A DNA stretch of 53,380 bases from Phycisphaerales bacterium (GCA_020831775.1 JAFIFZ010000037.1:1-53380), one strand, 5' to 3'; positions 15,453-24,726 are shown, counted from the first letter of the stretch. Numbers and translations: made by a program. Notes: generated from the letters alone by a model not told the origin.

Positions 15453-18137
15453 ATGGCGAAGGATCCGCGCGACACCCCGGCGATGCGTCAGTTCTTCGCG
15501 TTCAAGCGAGCGCACCCGGGCTGCGTGCTGCTCTTCCGCATGGGCGATTTCTATGAGCTCTTCGACACCGATGCAGTGGAGGTCAGCAAGGCGATCGGCC
15601 TGACGCTCACGCAGCGGTCCGCCGGGATGCCGATGGCGGGCGTGCCCCACCACCAGAAGGACATCTACATCCGCAAGCTGATCGACGCGGGCTTCCGTGT
15701 CGCCGTCGCCGACCAGGTGCAGGACCCCAAGGAGGCCAAGGGCGTCGTCGACCGGGCGGTGACCCAGGTCATCACGCCCGGCACGCTGATCGACGATTCG
15801 CTGATCGACGACGAGGCCTCGATCCGGCTGGCGTCGATCGCGTTCGCCGCGGCGGGCGACGACGGGCTCTGTGGCGTCGCGATCATCGACCCGGGCACGG
15901 GCGACTTCGAGGTCTTCGACTGCGCCGGCGACCGCCTCGGCGACGAGCTCGCCCGGCGCGGCGTGCGCGAGCTGCTCTACGCCGAGGTCGACGGGATCGA
16001 CGGCCCGCCCCCGCGCGTAGCGCGAGCGGCGGACGCCTGCGGCTCGGCGACCACGCCGCGCCCGGGCTGGCAGTTCCGGCGCGACGAGGCCTTCGAAGCG
16101 ATCAAGGCGCACTACAAGGTCAACACCCTCTCGGGGTTCGGCCTCGCCGACGACGACCCGGCGATCCCCGCGTGCGGGGCGGCGATCGCGTACCTCACCG
16201 AGACGCAGACCCCCGATCGACAGGGCGGGGCGACCCTGGCGCACCTGGCCCCGCCGCGGCGGGAGCCGGCGGGCGAGCACTGCCTGATCGACGCGATCAG
16301 CCTCCGGGCGCTGGAGGTCGAGCAGACGATCCGGGGCGGGTCGCTGGCAGGGTCGCTGCTGGGCGTGTTTCTCACCGGCTCGCCCTTGTGCAGGACGCCG
16401 ATGGGCAAACGCACGCTGCGCGAGTGGCTCAAGCGTCCCTTGGCGGTCGCCGAGCGTGTGCGCGAGCGCCAGGCGAAGGTCGGCACGCTGGTGAGCGACC
16501 GGCGCGTCGCGGCAGAGCTCGGCGACGCCCTCGACGGCGTGCAGGATGTCGCACGGATCGCCGGACGCCTGGCCCTGGGCCGGGCGACCCCTCGCGACCT
16601 GGTCGGGCTCGGGACATCGCTGGTGCGTGCCGAGGCGATCGCCGCGGCGATCGAGGGCTCGGCCTCGCTCGACGATGAGCGGCGTGCGCTCCTGGAGCTG
16701 GCCGGGAAGATCGGCCCTGTCGCCGATCGGATCGAACGCTCGTGCGTCGACTCCCCCCCGGCGCACATGCGCGAAGGCGGGCTGATCCGAGAGGGTGTGG
16801 ACGCCGGACTCGACGAGGCGCGTCTGCTGCAGCACGACGCGGGGGCGTGGCTGGCGGACTACCAGCAGAAGCTGATCGAGGAGTTCGACCTGCCCTCGCT
16901 GAAGGTCGGGTACAACAAGGTCTTCGGGTACTACATCGAGCTGCCGGCGGCCCAGGCGAGGCGGGCCCCAGACCGGCTGACGCGCAAACAGACGCTCAAG
17001 AACGCCGAACGCTACATCACGCCCGAGCTCAAGGAGTTCGAGGACAAGGTGCTGACCGCCGAGGCGAGGGCGATCGAGCGCGAGCAGGCGCTCTTCGTTT
17101 CGATGTGCGCAGAGGCGTCGGCGATCGTGCGTGAGCTGACCGCCTTCGCCGAGACCGCCGCGGCTCTGGACGCGGCGCTCGCGCTGGCCGACCACGCCGA
17201 CCGGCACGGGTGGACCCGCCCCGAGATCCTCGAAGACGACACGCTGAGCATCATCGACGGTCGCCACCCCGTGCTCGAACAGTCGATGGGTCGCAACTTC
17301 GTGCCAAACTCCGTCGATCTGGCTGTGCGCGAAGGGGTGACCGATGCTTCGCGGGCGACAGTCGCGCTCATCACCGGCCCGAACATGGCCGGCAAAAGCA
17401 CCTTCATCCGCCAGACGGCGCTGCTCGTGCTCCTCGCACAAGCGGGCTCGTTCGTGCCCGCCTCTGCGATGTCGCTGGGCGTGCGCGACCGGATCTTCAC
17501 GCGCGTGGGCGCCGACGACGCGCTGCACCAGGGCCAGAGCACCTTCATGGTCGAGATGACCGAGACGGCCAACATCCTCAACCACGCGACGCGCAAGAGC
17601 CTCGTCGTGCTCGACGAGATCGGGCGGGGCACGAGCACGCTCGACGGGCTCAGCCTCGCCTGGGCGATCGCCGAACGACTCGCCGGCGTCGGTTGCCCGA
17701 CCCTCTTTGCCACCCATTACCACGAGCTGACCGAGCTGGAAACGACGATGCCCGGGAGCGTCGTCAATCTGCGCGTGCTCGTGCGCGAGTGGGACGAGGA
17801 GATTGTGTTTCTCCACCGGATCGAGCCGGGGCGTGCGGACCAGTCCTACGGCGTGCATGTCGCGCGGCTCGCGGGCGTGCCGGGGCCGGTGATCGAAAGG
17901 GCGAAGGAGCTGCTGTCGACCTTGAGCGTGCAGCAGGCGGGGCACACGCCGCGACCTCCCCAGCCGGGCAAGGGCACCGGGAGGAAGAAACCGAAGCCTC
18001 AGCTCGCGCTCTTCGAGGAAGCGGCCGAGCACCCGGCGCTCGAGGCGCTGCGCCGGCTCGACCTGGACACGATGACACCCCTGGCGGCGTTCGACGCGTT
18101 GCGGGCGCTCCGCGAGCGGGCGCTGGAGGATGAGTGA
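15453..18137 (+). CDS. mutS: DNA mismatch repair protein MutS
   Basis: MutS recognises base mismatches and small loops and recruits MutL. The 894-residue product is of normal length. The N-terminal mismatch-binding motif is FYE in RMGDFYELF; the connector, lever and clamp domains follow. The ATPase has Walker A GPNMAGKST, Walker B LVVLDEIGRGTST and the FATHYHEL segment. Near the C-terminus QLALF is a likely sliding-clamp-binding motif, and a Pro/Lys-rich linker precedes it. The ATG lies just downstream of the MBL gene. mutL is not in the window. Confidence 0.97.
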   Translation: MAKDPRDTPAMRQFFAFKRAHPGCVLLFRMGDFYELFDTDAVEVSKAIGLTLTQRSAGMPMAGVPHHQKDIYIRKLIDAGFRVAVADQVQDPKEAKGVVDRAVTQVITPGTLIDDSLIDDEASIRLASIAFAAAGDDGLCGVAIIDPGTGDFEVFDCAGDRLGDELARRGVRELLYAEVDGIDGPPPRVARAADACGSATTPRPGWQFRRDEAFEAIKAHYKVNTLSGFGLADDDPAIPACGAAIAYLTETQTPDRQGGATLAHLAPPRREPAGEHCLIDAISLRALEVEQTIRGGSLAGSLLGVFLTGSPLCRTPMGKRTLREWLKRPLAVAERVRERQAKVGTLVSDRRVAAELGDALDGVQDVARIAGRLALGRATPRDLVGLGTSLVRAEAIAAAIEGSASLDDERRALLELAGKIGPVADRIERSCVDSPPAHMREGGLIREGVDAGLDEARLLQHDAGAWLADYQQKLIEEFDLPSLKVGYNKVFGYYIELPAAQARRAPDRLTRKQTLKNAERYITPELKEFEDKVLTAEARAIEREQALFVSMCAEASAIVRELTAFAETAAALDAALALADHADRHGWTRPEILEDDTLSIIDGRHPVLEQSMGRNFVPNSVDLAVREGVTDASRATVALITGPNMAGKSTFIRQTALLVLLAQAGSFVPASAMSLGVRDRIFTRVGADDALHQGQSTFMVEMTETANILNHATRKSLVVLDEIGRGTSTLDGLSLAWAIAERLAGVGCPTLFATHYHELTELETTMPGSVVNLRVLVREWDEEIVFLHRIEPGRADQSYGVHVARLAGVPGPVIERAKELLSTLSVQQAGHTPRPPQPGKGTGRKKPKPQLALFEEAAEHPALEALRRLDLDTMTPLAAFDALRALRERALEDE

Positions 18138-18162
18138 GGCGAGCCCTGAATCGGTCGCGGTC

Positions 18163-18498
18163 TCAGCCGCGGTCTTTGAGGCGTTCCTCGGCCTCGTGGC
18201 GGTCCTTGGTCCGCAGCACGCCGGCCATGATCGCGGGCGAGGCGAAGAGCCCCGCGAGCAGAAGCGCGACCAAGAGCACGCCGACCACCGGCCCCCTGCC
18301 CTCCACGGAGAAGAGCAGGATGATCGCCACAATCGCGCCCACGAAGAGGATCGCAAAGACCGCCCACGACATGCTGCGGGCTTCCTTCGACGGGGGCTGG
18401 CCCTCGACGGACTGGCGGGCGACCTCCCGATTGATCTTCTCGTCTGGCGGGGAAGATTCGGGCTTCTCTTTGTCGTTCTCTTGCTGAGCCTCTCGCAT
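18163..18498 (-). CDS. Small two-helix membrane protein of unknown function
   Basis: The 111-residue product has a charged, Glu/Lys-rich N-terminus (about 1-42), two hydrophobic helices (about 44-65 and 70-92) and a charged C-terminus. No family is recognised. It converges on mutS (25 nt) and is divergent from the aldo/keto reductase gene. An internal Met at residue 43 is an alternative start that would leave only the helices. Confidence 0.55.
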   Translation of the reverse strand: MREAQQENDKEKPESSPPDEKINREVARQSVEGQPPSKEARSMSWAVFAILFVGAIVAIILLFSVEGRGPVVGVLLVALLLAGLFASPAIMAGVLRTKDRHEAEERLKDRG

Positions 18499-18574
18499 AC
18501 AACAACCCTAGGGCCGCATCCCGGGCGAAGCGCCCGCCGAACCCCCCGGCCCGGCCCGAACGAAAGGACTCCTT

Positions 18575-19660
18575 ATGGCCCTCGACCATTTCGTCACCCT
18601 CGGACGCAGCGGCCTCCGCGTCAGCCCGCTCTGCCTGGGCACGATGACCTTCGGGACCGAGTGGGGCTTCGGCACCGACCCCCAGAGTTCGATCAAGATG
18701 CTCGACGCCTACGCCGACCGTGGCGGCAACTTCATCGACACCGCCAACATCTACACCAAGGGCCATTCGGAAAAGATCATCGGCGACCACCTCAAGAACG
18801 ACCCCGCCAAGCGCGAGCGGCTCGTCATCGCCACCAAGTTCATGGGCAACATGTACCCCGGCGACCCCAACGGGGGCGGCGCCGGGCGCAAGGCGCTGAT
18901 CCGCGCCTGTGAGGAGTCGCTGCGCCGCCTGCAGACCGATCACATCGACCTCTACTGGGCCCATTTCTGGGACCGCGACACGCCGATCGACGAGATGATG
19001 GCGACGCTCGACACACTCGTGCAGCAGGGCAAAGTGCGGTACATCGGCTTCTCCGACCACCCCGCGTGGGTCTGCGCCTCGGCCCAGCACCTGGCGCAGC
19101 TCAGCCGCTGGACGCCGGCGGTCGCGCTGCAGATCGAGTACTCGCTCTTGGAGCGGACGGTCGAGGGCGAGCTGATGCCGATGGCCGAAGCGTTCGGGCT
19201 CGGCGTGACGCCATGGTCGCCCCTGAAGGGCGGGATCCTCACGGGCAAGTACACCAGAGACAAGCACCCCGAGAAGGGTGATGGACGCTACAAGGAAGAC
19301 TCTCGCTATCTGACCGAGACGACCTACAAGATCGTCGACGCGCTTGGCGCGATCGGCAAGGAGGTCGGCGCGACGCCGTCGCAGGTCGCCCTGGCGTGGG
19401 TGATCGCCCGACCGGGCGTGACGAGCACCATCATCGGCGCCCGCAAACTCGAACACCTCGACGCGAACCTCGCGGCTCTTGATGTGCAGGTGACCGAGGA
19501 CCAGATCGCCACGCTCGACGAGCTCTCCAAGCCCAAGCTGAACTTCCCCCACGACTTCCTCGACGGGGTGAAGACCGCCATTCAGAACGGCACGACCGTC
19601 AACGGCGACTCGCGCGATCCGTGGCCACTGAGTCCCGAGAGCGACAAGGACCGCTACTAA
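18575..19660 (+). CDS. Aldo/keto reductase
   Basis: This 361-residue NADPH-dependent oxidoreductase would reduce aldehydes or ketones. The catalytic tetrad is Asp55 and Tyr60 (FIDTANIY), Lys88 (IATKFM) and His130 (YWAHFWD). The C-terminal NADP-binding segment IIGARKLEHLDANL is conserved. The sequence fits the AKR subgroup typified by YajO/Tas-like proteins; the substrate is unknown. AAAGGA lies 9 nt before the ATG. The thioredoxin-like gene follows 80 nt downstream on the same strand. Confidence 0.92.
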   Translation: MALDHFVTLGRSGLRVSPLCLGTMTFGTEWGFGTDPQSSIKMLDAYADRGGNFIDTANIYTKGHSEKIIGDHLKNDPAKRERLVIATKFMGNMYPGDPNGGGAGRKALIRACEESLRRLQTDHIDLYWAHFWDRDTPIDEMMATLDTLVQQGKVRYIGFSDHPAWVCASAQHLAQLSRWTPAVALQIEYSLLERTVEGELMPMAEAFGLGVTPWSPLKGGILTGKYTRDKHPEKGDGRYKEDSRYLTETTYKIVDALGAIGKEVGATPSQVALAWVIARPGVTSTIIGARKLEHLDANLAALDVQVTEDQIATLDELSKPKLNFPHDFLDGVKTAIQNGTTVNGDSRDPWPLSPESDKDRY

Positions 19661-19740
19661 GAAACACGCGGAAGACTCATTGCACCGAGGCCGTTCCCCT
19701 CTGGCGACAGATCCATCATCCAGCCATCCACGGAGTATGC

Positions 19741-20313
19741 ATGCCCTCAACCGAGTTTCTCAAGGCTAAGTTCCACGCCGCCCTGCCCTTTGACGACTAT
19801 GTCGCCACGGGCAAGCCCAACCACCGCGACGCGTGGGTCTCGTTCTTCGAGCGCGTCTCGCTCACCCCCGCCCAGACCGAGCTCATCGGGGGCTTTCAGC
19901 GGAAGCTGTACATCCTGATCTCCAGCGGGACCTGGTGCGGCGACTGCGTCCAGCAGTGCCCCATCTTCCGGCGCTTCGAGCTGGCCAACCCCGAGAAGGT
20001 CACCCTCCGCATGGTCGACCGCGACGAGCACGCCGACCTGGCCGAGCAGATCAAGCTCTGCGGCGGGCTGCGCGTTCCGGTGGTCATGATCCTGAACGAG
20101 GACTTCGATCTGCTGTCGATGATGGGCGATCGGTCGCTGAATCGTTACCGGGCGTTGGCGGCCAAGCAGCTCGGGGCGGCCTGCCCCGTCCCCGGCGCTG
20201 CGGTGCCCGACGAAGAGGTTGCCTCGACGGTGCAGGACTGGGCCGAGGAACTGGAGCGGGCGCATCTGATGGCCCGGCTGAGCACGAAGCTGCGTGAGAG
20301 GCACGGGGACTAA
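19741..20313 (+). CDS. Thioredoxin-family protein
   Basis: The 190-residue protein has a thioredoxin fold with the redox pair WCGDC (Cys66, Cys69) after a hydrophobic strand and the cis-proline in RVPVVMI. Cys73, four residues on, may be a third redox or metal residue. No signal peptide is seen, so it is probably cytoplasmic. It resembles the planctomycete/Bacteroidetes TlpA-unrelated thioredoxins that follow reductase genes; the partner is unknown. ATG 19741 has CGGAG upstream and the fold begins soon after, so the open frame upstream is ignored. Confidence 0.82.
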   Translation: MPSTEFLKAKFHAALPFDDYVATGKPNHRDAWVSFFERVSLTPAQTELIGGFQRKLYILISSGTWCGDCVQQCPIFRRFELANPEKVTLRMVDRDEHADLAEQIKLCGGLRVPVVMILNEDFDLLSMMGDRSLNRYRALAAKQLGAACPVPGAAVPDEEVASTVQDWAEELERAHLMARLSTKLRERHGD

Positions 20314-20615
20314 CCCCCCAAATCCGGCGTAACACACAATTCTGGCTTCGGGCAGGTCCAAGAACAGACAAAGTGTGGGCTCATAGGTTGACCGGACAGC
20401 CGGGATGCGTCATGCTGGAACCGCGGCGGCGGCTGCCGCGAAGTTTGTGTGTTCAGTACGCGGTATTCTGCCGCAAGGTCTGTTTTTGCAAGGGTTCGTC
20501 GGCGGGTCCGCCGAGCGGAACCCGAAAGCATCGGGGATTGGTTGAGAGCTTTGCCGCGTGTGTTGTGCGGCAGCCTTCGGGGCGAGCAGAATCGGAATAC
20601 AGGAGAAGAAGAGAG
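20314..20615 (+). other. 302-bp intergenic leader of the PEP-CTERM-like gene
   Basis: No gene is recognised here. A hairpin (GGGTTC at 20492-20497 and TCGGCG at 20499-20504 pair with CGCCGA at 20509-20514 and GAACCC at 20518-20523) is followed by a smaller one (CCCGA at 20521-20525 with TCGGG at 20531-20535). The two share bases 20521-20523 and cannot form together. The region may hold an attenuator-like or mRNA-stabilising leader; no known riboswitch consensus was recognised. No convincing promoter was identified. Confidence 0.4.
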
Positions 20616-21365
20616 ATGAAGCGCACCATCATCAGCAGCGGACTGGCCTTGGCGTTGTGCTCGGGCGTCGCCTCGGCGAACCTCGTCGGGCAGAGCGCCC
20701 AGTACGCCGGCTCGTACACGATCGACCTGAACGGTCAGGTCGTCGGCTCGCCCCGCTCGGGCGATGTGATCGCCTACAGCAACCTCAGCGGCGCAGCCAA
20801 CGCCGGCTTTGCCAACCCGGATATCACGGCGACCTACGGCGACGAGCTGACGCTCGAGGCGACCGGACGCCTCCAGGAAGTCTCGTTCGCGGTGTTCAAC
20901 GGCGGCGCGAGCGCCGGCCCGATGACCGGCGCCGTGATCGATCTGGACTTCTTCCGCGCCTCGGACGGCTCGTTCCTCGGCGGCTTTTCGGTGAACCTCA
21001 GCGGCGCCCTGACGGCCAACCCGCTGGACGCGGGGTTCTTCACGACCTTCACCGTCGGCGGCCTGGACACCGAAGAGATCGACATCGACACCAACGAGAT
21101 CATCATGCTCCAGTCCTACAGCGATGTCGCCGGCTCGACGGCGTTGGGCGTGGTCAGCCGCACCCCCCCGTCGGTCGGCTCGGCGATCCCGCAGCTGTAC
21201 ATCGACGCGATGGGCGTCGGCACCGGCCCGGGCTTCTTCAACATCGTCGACCAGTTCCAGGAGCCGATCACCTTCAACATGATCGCGGAAGTGGTCGTGC
21301 CCTCCCCCGCTGGCGCTTCGCTTCTGGCGATGGCCGGCCTGGTTGGCCTGCGTCGCCGCCGCTGA
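20616..21365 (+). CDS. Exported protein with PEP-CTERM-like C-terminal sorting signal
   Basis: The 249-residue product has a signal peptide (cleavage near residue 22 after ASA), a beta-rich body with no recognised enzyme motif, and a C-terminal tripartite sorting signal: VPSPAGA, a hydrophobic helix and RRRR. Such tails are processed by exosortases and anchor or release the protein at the cell surface (family knowledge). It is Gly/Ala/Asp-rich and poor in Cys. The start is ATG 20616, with AGGAGAA 8 nt upstream; the open frame upstream is not coding. A strong terminator follows. This is a different anchoring route from the GC-dockerin tails in the same window. No exosortase gene is present here. 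Confidence 0.85.
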   Translation: MKRTIISSGLALALCSGVASANLVGQSAQYAGSYTIDLNGQVVGSPRSGDVIAYSNLSGAANAGFANPDITATYGDELTLEATGRLQEVSFAVFNGGASAGPMTGAVIDLDFFRASDGSFLGGFSVNLSGALTANPLDAGFFTTFTVGGLDTEEIDIDTNEIIMLQSYSDVAGSTALGVVSRTPPSVGSAIPQLYIDAMGVGTGPGFFNIVDQFQEPITFNMIAEVVVPSPAGASLLAMAGLVGLRRRR

Positions 21366-21393
21366 TGCGGTCGGTCCGATTCTGAAGCTTTCG

Positions 21394-21429
21394 GTGTCCC
21401 CGGCTCTGCGGCCGGGGACACTTTTTTTT
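21394..21429 (+). terminator. Rho-independent terminator
   Basis: A perfect 11-bp stem (21394-21404 with 21411-21421) has loop TCTGCG and is followed by eight T. It ends the PEP-CTERM-like gene and lies just before the end of the convergent release-factor-like gene. Confidence 0.95.
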
Positions 21430-21431
21430 GG

Positions 21432-21983
21432 TTACTTCATCGCGTGCAGGCCGCGATCGCGACGGGCGTTGTTGACCGCTTCGAGCGCCTCGGGATGTTG
21501 GCGGAGCAGGCGGAGGAGCTGGCTCATCGAGCACCCGAGCCGCACCGAGGCCTTCTTCACATCGCTCTTGCAGGCCTCGATCATGTCCATCGCCTCGGCC
21601 AGGAGGGACGGGTAGTCGGCGTGCTTGGGGTTGCAGACGATCTTGCCGCCCTTGCAGCGTGAGCGCCAGAGCTCAGATCGCACATCGCCCGTCGGCACCT
21701 CCATGCGGACCTGGAGCGCGAGGTTCAGGCGGAGGCGCCGGATGGCGACGCGCCGGTTGGCCTCGGGGCTGCGCCGTTCGCCCGCCTGGGCGGTGACGCC
21801 CGTGGGCGTGTGGCGGAGCATGACGTGCGTCTCGGTCTTGTTGCGGTGCTGTCCCCCGGGGCCGCCGGTGCGCCCGCGCGTGAGCTCGCAGTTGTCGATC
21901 AGCTCGGCCTCGGGCAGCGAGGCGGGGTGGGGCGAGGGGGGCTCGCGGGGGGATTCGAAGAGTTCGTCGAGCGAGAACGGCAA
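21432..21983 (-). CDS. Peptide chain release factor-like protein (GGQ domain)
   Basis: The 183-residue protein has the catalytic GGQ (43-45) in TGGPGGQHRNKTET, the motif that triggers peptidyl-tRNA hydrolysis on the ribosome, but no stop-codon-recognition domain. It is thus an RF-H/ArfB-like factor, probably for rescue of stalled ribosomes (inference). The C-terminus is not the basic ArfB tail but a helix-turn-helix-like region (KKASVRLGCSMSQLLRLL). The start codon is TTG, with GAGAGGG 9 nt upstream. It lies 18 nt downstream of tsaD in the ctpA-tsaD operon. Confidence 0.85.
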   Translation of the reverse strand: MPFSLDELFESPREPPSPHPASLPEAELIDNCELTRGRTGGPGGQHRNKTETHVMLRHTPTGVTAQAGERRSPEANRRVAIRRLRLNLALQVRMEVPTGDVRSELWRSRCKGGKIVCNPKHADYPSLLAEAMDMIEACKSDVKKASVRLGCSMSQLLRLLRQHPEALEAVNNARRDRGLHAMK

Positions 21984-22001
21984 GGTCGTGCGCCCTCTCT
22001 T

Positions 22002-23036
22002 TCAGCAGGCGGTGGTCGGCACCGGCGCGAGCGTCAGGTCGTCTTCGATGCCAGCCCGCAGGCGTTCGTGGGCGAGCCCGGCGATCATCGCGCCGTTGTC
22101 GACGCAAAAACGCATCTCGGGGAGGCGGAGGTCGAGGCCACGCACTTGGGCGAAGGCCCGCAGCGCGTCGCGGAGCGGGGTGTTGGCCGTGACGCCCCCG
22201 CCGGTGAGCAGGGTGCGGCAATCGGGGTTGGCGTCGGCCGCACGCGCGAGCTTGAGCGTGATCGCGCTGATGCACGCGTGCTGGAAGCTTGAAGCGAGGT
22301 CGCGTCTGGCTTGTTCGGAGTGATCCTCGTGCGCGCGGGGGAAGTGGCCGCTTGAGTCCGGCCTGCCCCGCACGGCGTAGAGCATCGCGGTCTTGAGCCC
22401 CGAGAACGAGAAGTCCAGCGAGTCTTTGCCGAGGCGGCTGATGGGGAGTTTGTGGGCCTTCGGGTCGCCGCCCTGCGCGAGGCGTTCCAGATTCGGGCCG
22501 CCCGGGTGCTCCAGCCCGAGCACGGTCGCGGCCTTGTCGAACGCTTCGCCCACTGCGTCGTCGATGGTTGCGCCGAGTCGAACCAACTGGGTCGGCGAGT
22601 CCATGCGGTAGATCGAGCTGTGCCCCCCGCTGACGACCAGCCCGAGCGCCGGGAACGCGGGGCGGTCGCTTCCGAGCAATCCGGCGTACAGGTGCGCGTG
22701 CACATGGTCGACGCCGATGAGCGGGACGCCGAGCGTCCACGCGAGCGACTTGGCGGCCGAGACCCCAACCAGGAGCGGGCCGATCAGCCCGGGCCGGTGC
22801 CCGACGCCGATCGAGCCGATGTCGCTCTGGGAGACGCCGGCGCCGTCGAGGGCGAGTCGGAGGATCGGCACGATCCGCTCGACATGAGCGCGGCTGGCGA
22901 TCTCGGGCACCACGCCCCCGTACTCGGCGTGCAGTTCGTGCTGCGACGCGACGACGGAGGACCGGACGGATACGCCGTCTTCGACGATCGCCGCGGCCGT
23001 CTCGTCGCAGGAGGTCTCGATCCCGAGCGTCAGCAT
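22002..23036 (-). CDS. tsaD: tRNA N6-adenosine threonylcarbamoyltransferase
   Basis: TsaD transfers threonylcarbamoyl to A37 of tRNAs reading ANN codons (t6A), acting with TsaB and TsaE. The 344-residue product begins with the family's LGIETSCDET, has the metal-binding HVHAH (111-115) and the ATP-binding VVSGGH. Length is normal. The stop of the upstream peptidase gene lies 10 nt before its ATG, so they form an operon with the release-factor-like gene downstream; a translation-quality theme links the last two. Confidence 0.96.
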   Translation of the reverse strand: MLTLGIETSCDETAAAIVEDGVSVRSSVVASQHELHAEYGGVVPEIASRAHVERIVPILRLALDGAGVSQSDIGSIGVGHRPGLIGPLLVGVSAAKSLAWTLGVPLIGVDHVHAHLYAGLLGSDRPAFPALGLVVSGGHSSIYRMDSPTQLVRLGATIDDAVGEAFDKAATVLGLEHPGGPNLERLAQGGDPKAHKLPISRLGKDSLDFSFSGLKTAMLYAVRGRPDSSGHFPRAHEDHSEQARRDLASSFQHACISAITLKLARAADANPDCRTLLTGGGVTANTPLRDALRAFAQVRGLDLRLPEMRFCVDNGAMIAGLAHERLRAGIEDDLTLAPVPTTAC

Positions 23037-23046
23037 GGGGCTTCCG

Positions 23047-24726
23047 TCAAGGCGCAGACTCCTGCAGCTCTGGGCTTTCGGCGTCTTCCATCGGGCGCAC
23101 GCCCGCGTCGATCAGCCAGCGTTCGAGGCGGTTGTCGGTGATGCTGAGTGTGGCGACGCGCTCGCCGTCGGGCCCGTAGACCTCCAGGCGTCCCCCGGCG
23201 ATCTCGATGCTGTCGTCCCAGAGGTCGGCGCTGATCGCGGCATCGGGGTCCGACGCGCCGGCCTGCAGGGTCTCGAAGCGTCGTTCGAGGCCTTGGAGCT
23301 GGCGGAGCATGCGCTCGCGGGCTCGTCTGGCCTCGACGAGTTCCTCGGTGATCTGCTCGGCGCCGGTGATGCCCGGCTCGCCGGTTTCCTGCCACTGCCC
23401 GGTGTCGACGCGGGCGATCAGGGCGCGGACAGCCGCGTCGAGCTGGGGGTCCTTGAGCTGCTCGGCGATCGCCAGCGGGCCCTCGGGGGCCTCGCGTCCG
23501 TTGTCGGGCTCGGCGGCGCGGATGACATCGAGGTCGCGCCGGGCGATGAACATCTCCATCGCCTGTTCGTTGGTGACAGGGACAAAGAAGCCCTCGGTCG
23601 GGTCGACGCCCCAGACGACCGACTCGTCCTTTCGGTGCAGCAGGCGTCCGGAGGGGAGGTAGTAGTACTGCTCGGTAAGTTTCAGGCGGCTGCCATCGCT
23701 GCGGGTCGGGAGGGCGTAGACCGACTGCACGCTGCCCTTGCCGAAGCTGCGCGTGCCGATGGCGATGGCGCGGTCGTGGTCGGCCAGGGCGCCGGCGACG
23801 ACCTCGCTCGCCGAGGCGCTGGCGCCGTTGATGAGCACCACCAGCGGGAAATCCGGCAGCGTGCCCGAGGCCGAGGCGGAGTAGGCCCGCTCGCCGGCCG
23901 CGCGCCCCTTGGTCGAGACGACGACGCCACCATCGAGGAAGAGGTCGGCGACGCGGACGGCTTCGTCGAGCACGCCCCCGGGGTTGTTGCGGACATCGAG
24001 GATCAGCCCGCCGAGCGAGCCTTCGGCCGCGTTGATCCGCGTGAGCGCCTGCTTGAGCTCCTCGGAAACGCCGGGGGTGAACTGCGTGATGCGGATGTAC
24101 GCGATCCTGCGTTCGGGGTCGACGAAGTAGTTCCAGGCCTCTGGGTCTTCGGGGTCGCGGAGGACGCCCCGGACCGAGCGTGCTCGGATCTGCTCGCGGA
24201 CGATTTCGAGGGTGAAGCGGTCGCCGCCCCGTTCGATGAGCAGTTCGACGGGCGTGCCCTCCTCGCCGAGGAGGAGCTCGACGCACTCGTCGGCGGTTTT
24301 GCCGAAGGTGCTCTGGCCCTCGATCTCAACGACGCGGTCGTCGGCCATAATGCCGGCGCGGTAGGCGGGCGAGTCTTCCAGCGGGGAGACGATCGTCAGC
24401 CACCCGTCGCGGACCATGATCTGGGCGCCGATGCCGACATACTCGCCGGTGAGGTCGCGCGTGAACTGGGCGGCGGCCGAAGCGGGCACATACGACGAGA
24501 AGGGGTCGTTGAGCGCCCCGAGCATCCCGTCGATGGCGGCCCGCTGCAGCTCGTCCCCGTCGACCTCGCCGACGAAGCGGGTGTCGATGAGGTGCTTGAC
24601 ATCGATGATCGGGTCGAAGAAGGCGTAGTCCGGGGCGCGGCGGCTGAGGGCCATCGTCGTGCCCAGAACCGCGACGCCGAGCACGCCGACAAGGACCGCG
24701 TCGAGGTAGAACCGACTTTTCTTCAC
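23047..24726 (-). CDS. ctpA: C-terminal processing peptidase, S41 family
   Basis: This 559-residue periplasmic serine protease has an N-terminal membrane helix (about 6-26), a PDZ domain (about 95-170; GIGAQI, SPAYRAGIMADDRVVEI) and the S41 core with catalytic Ser in NGASASASEVVAGAL and Lys in SFGKGSVQS. After the core comes a charged, coiled-coil-like extension of about 170 residues not seen in short CtpA proteins. GTG 24726 is chosen because AAGGGAG lies 6 nt upstream; an ATG at 24801 has no ribosome-binding site and adds 25 nonhelical residues. It leads the ctpA-tsaD-RF-like operon. Confidence 0.9.
   Translation of the reverse strand: MKKSRFYLDAVLVGVLGVAVLGTTMALSRRAPDYAFFDPIIDVKHLIDTRFVGEVDGDELQRAAIDGMLGALNDPFSSYVPASAAAQFTRDLTGEYVGIGAQIMVRDGWLTIVSPLEDSPAYRAGIMADDRVVEIEGQSTFGKTADECVELLLGEEGTPVELLIERGGDRFTLEIVREQIRARSVRGVLRDPEDPEAWNYFVDPERRIAYIRITQFTPGVSEELKQALTRINAAEGSLGGLILDVRNNPGGVLDEAVRVADLFLDGGVVVSTKGRAAGERAYSASASGTLPDFPLVVLINGASASASEVVAGALADHDRAIAIGTRSFGKGSVQSVYALPTRSDGSRLKLTEQYYYLPSGRLLHRKDESVVWGVDPTEGFFVPVTNEQAMEMFIARRDLDVIRAAEPDNGREAPEGPLAIAEQLKDPQLDAAVRALIARVDTGQWQETGEPGITGAEQITEELVEARRARERMLRQLQGLERRFETLQAGASDPDAAISADLWDDSIEIAGGRLEVYGPDGERVATLSITDNRLERWLIDAGVRPMEDAESPELQESAP

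Noticed and set aside
15435-18356. Long minus-strand open frame of 973 codons opposite mutS
   Set aside because: It is the antisense of a clear mutS gene, is Arg/His/Leu-rich without family motifs, and arises from codon bias in GC-rich DNA.
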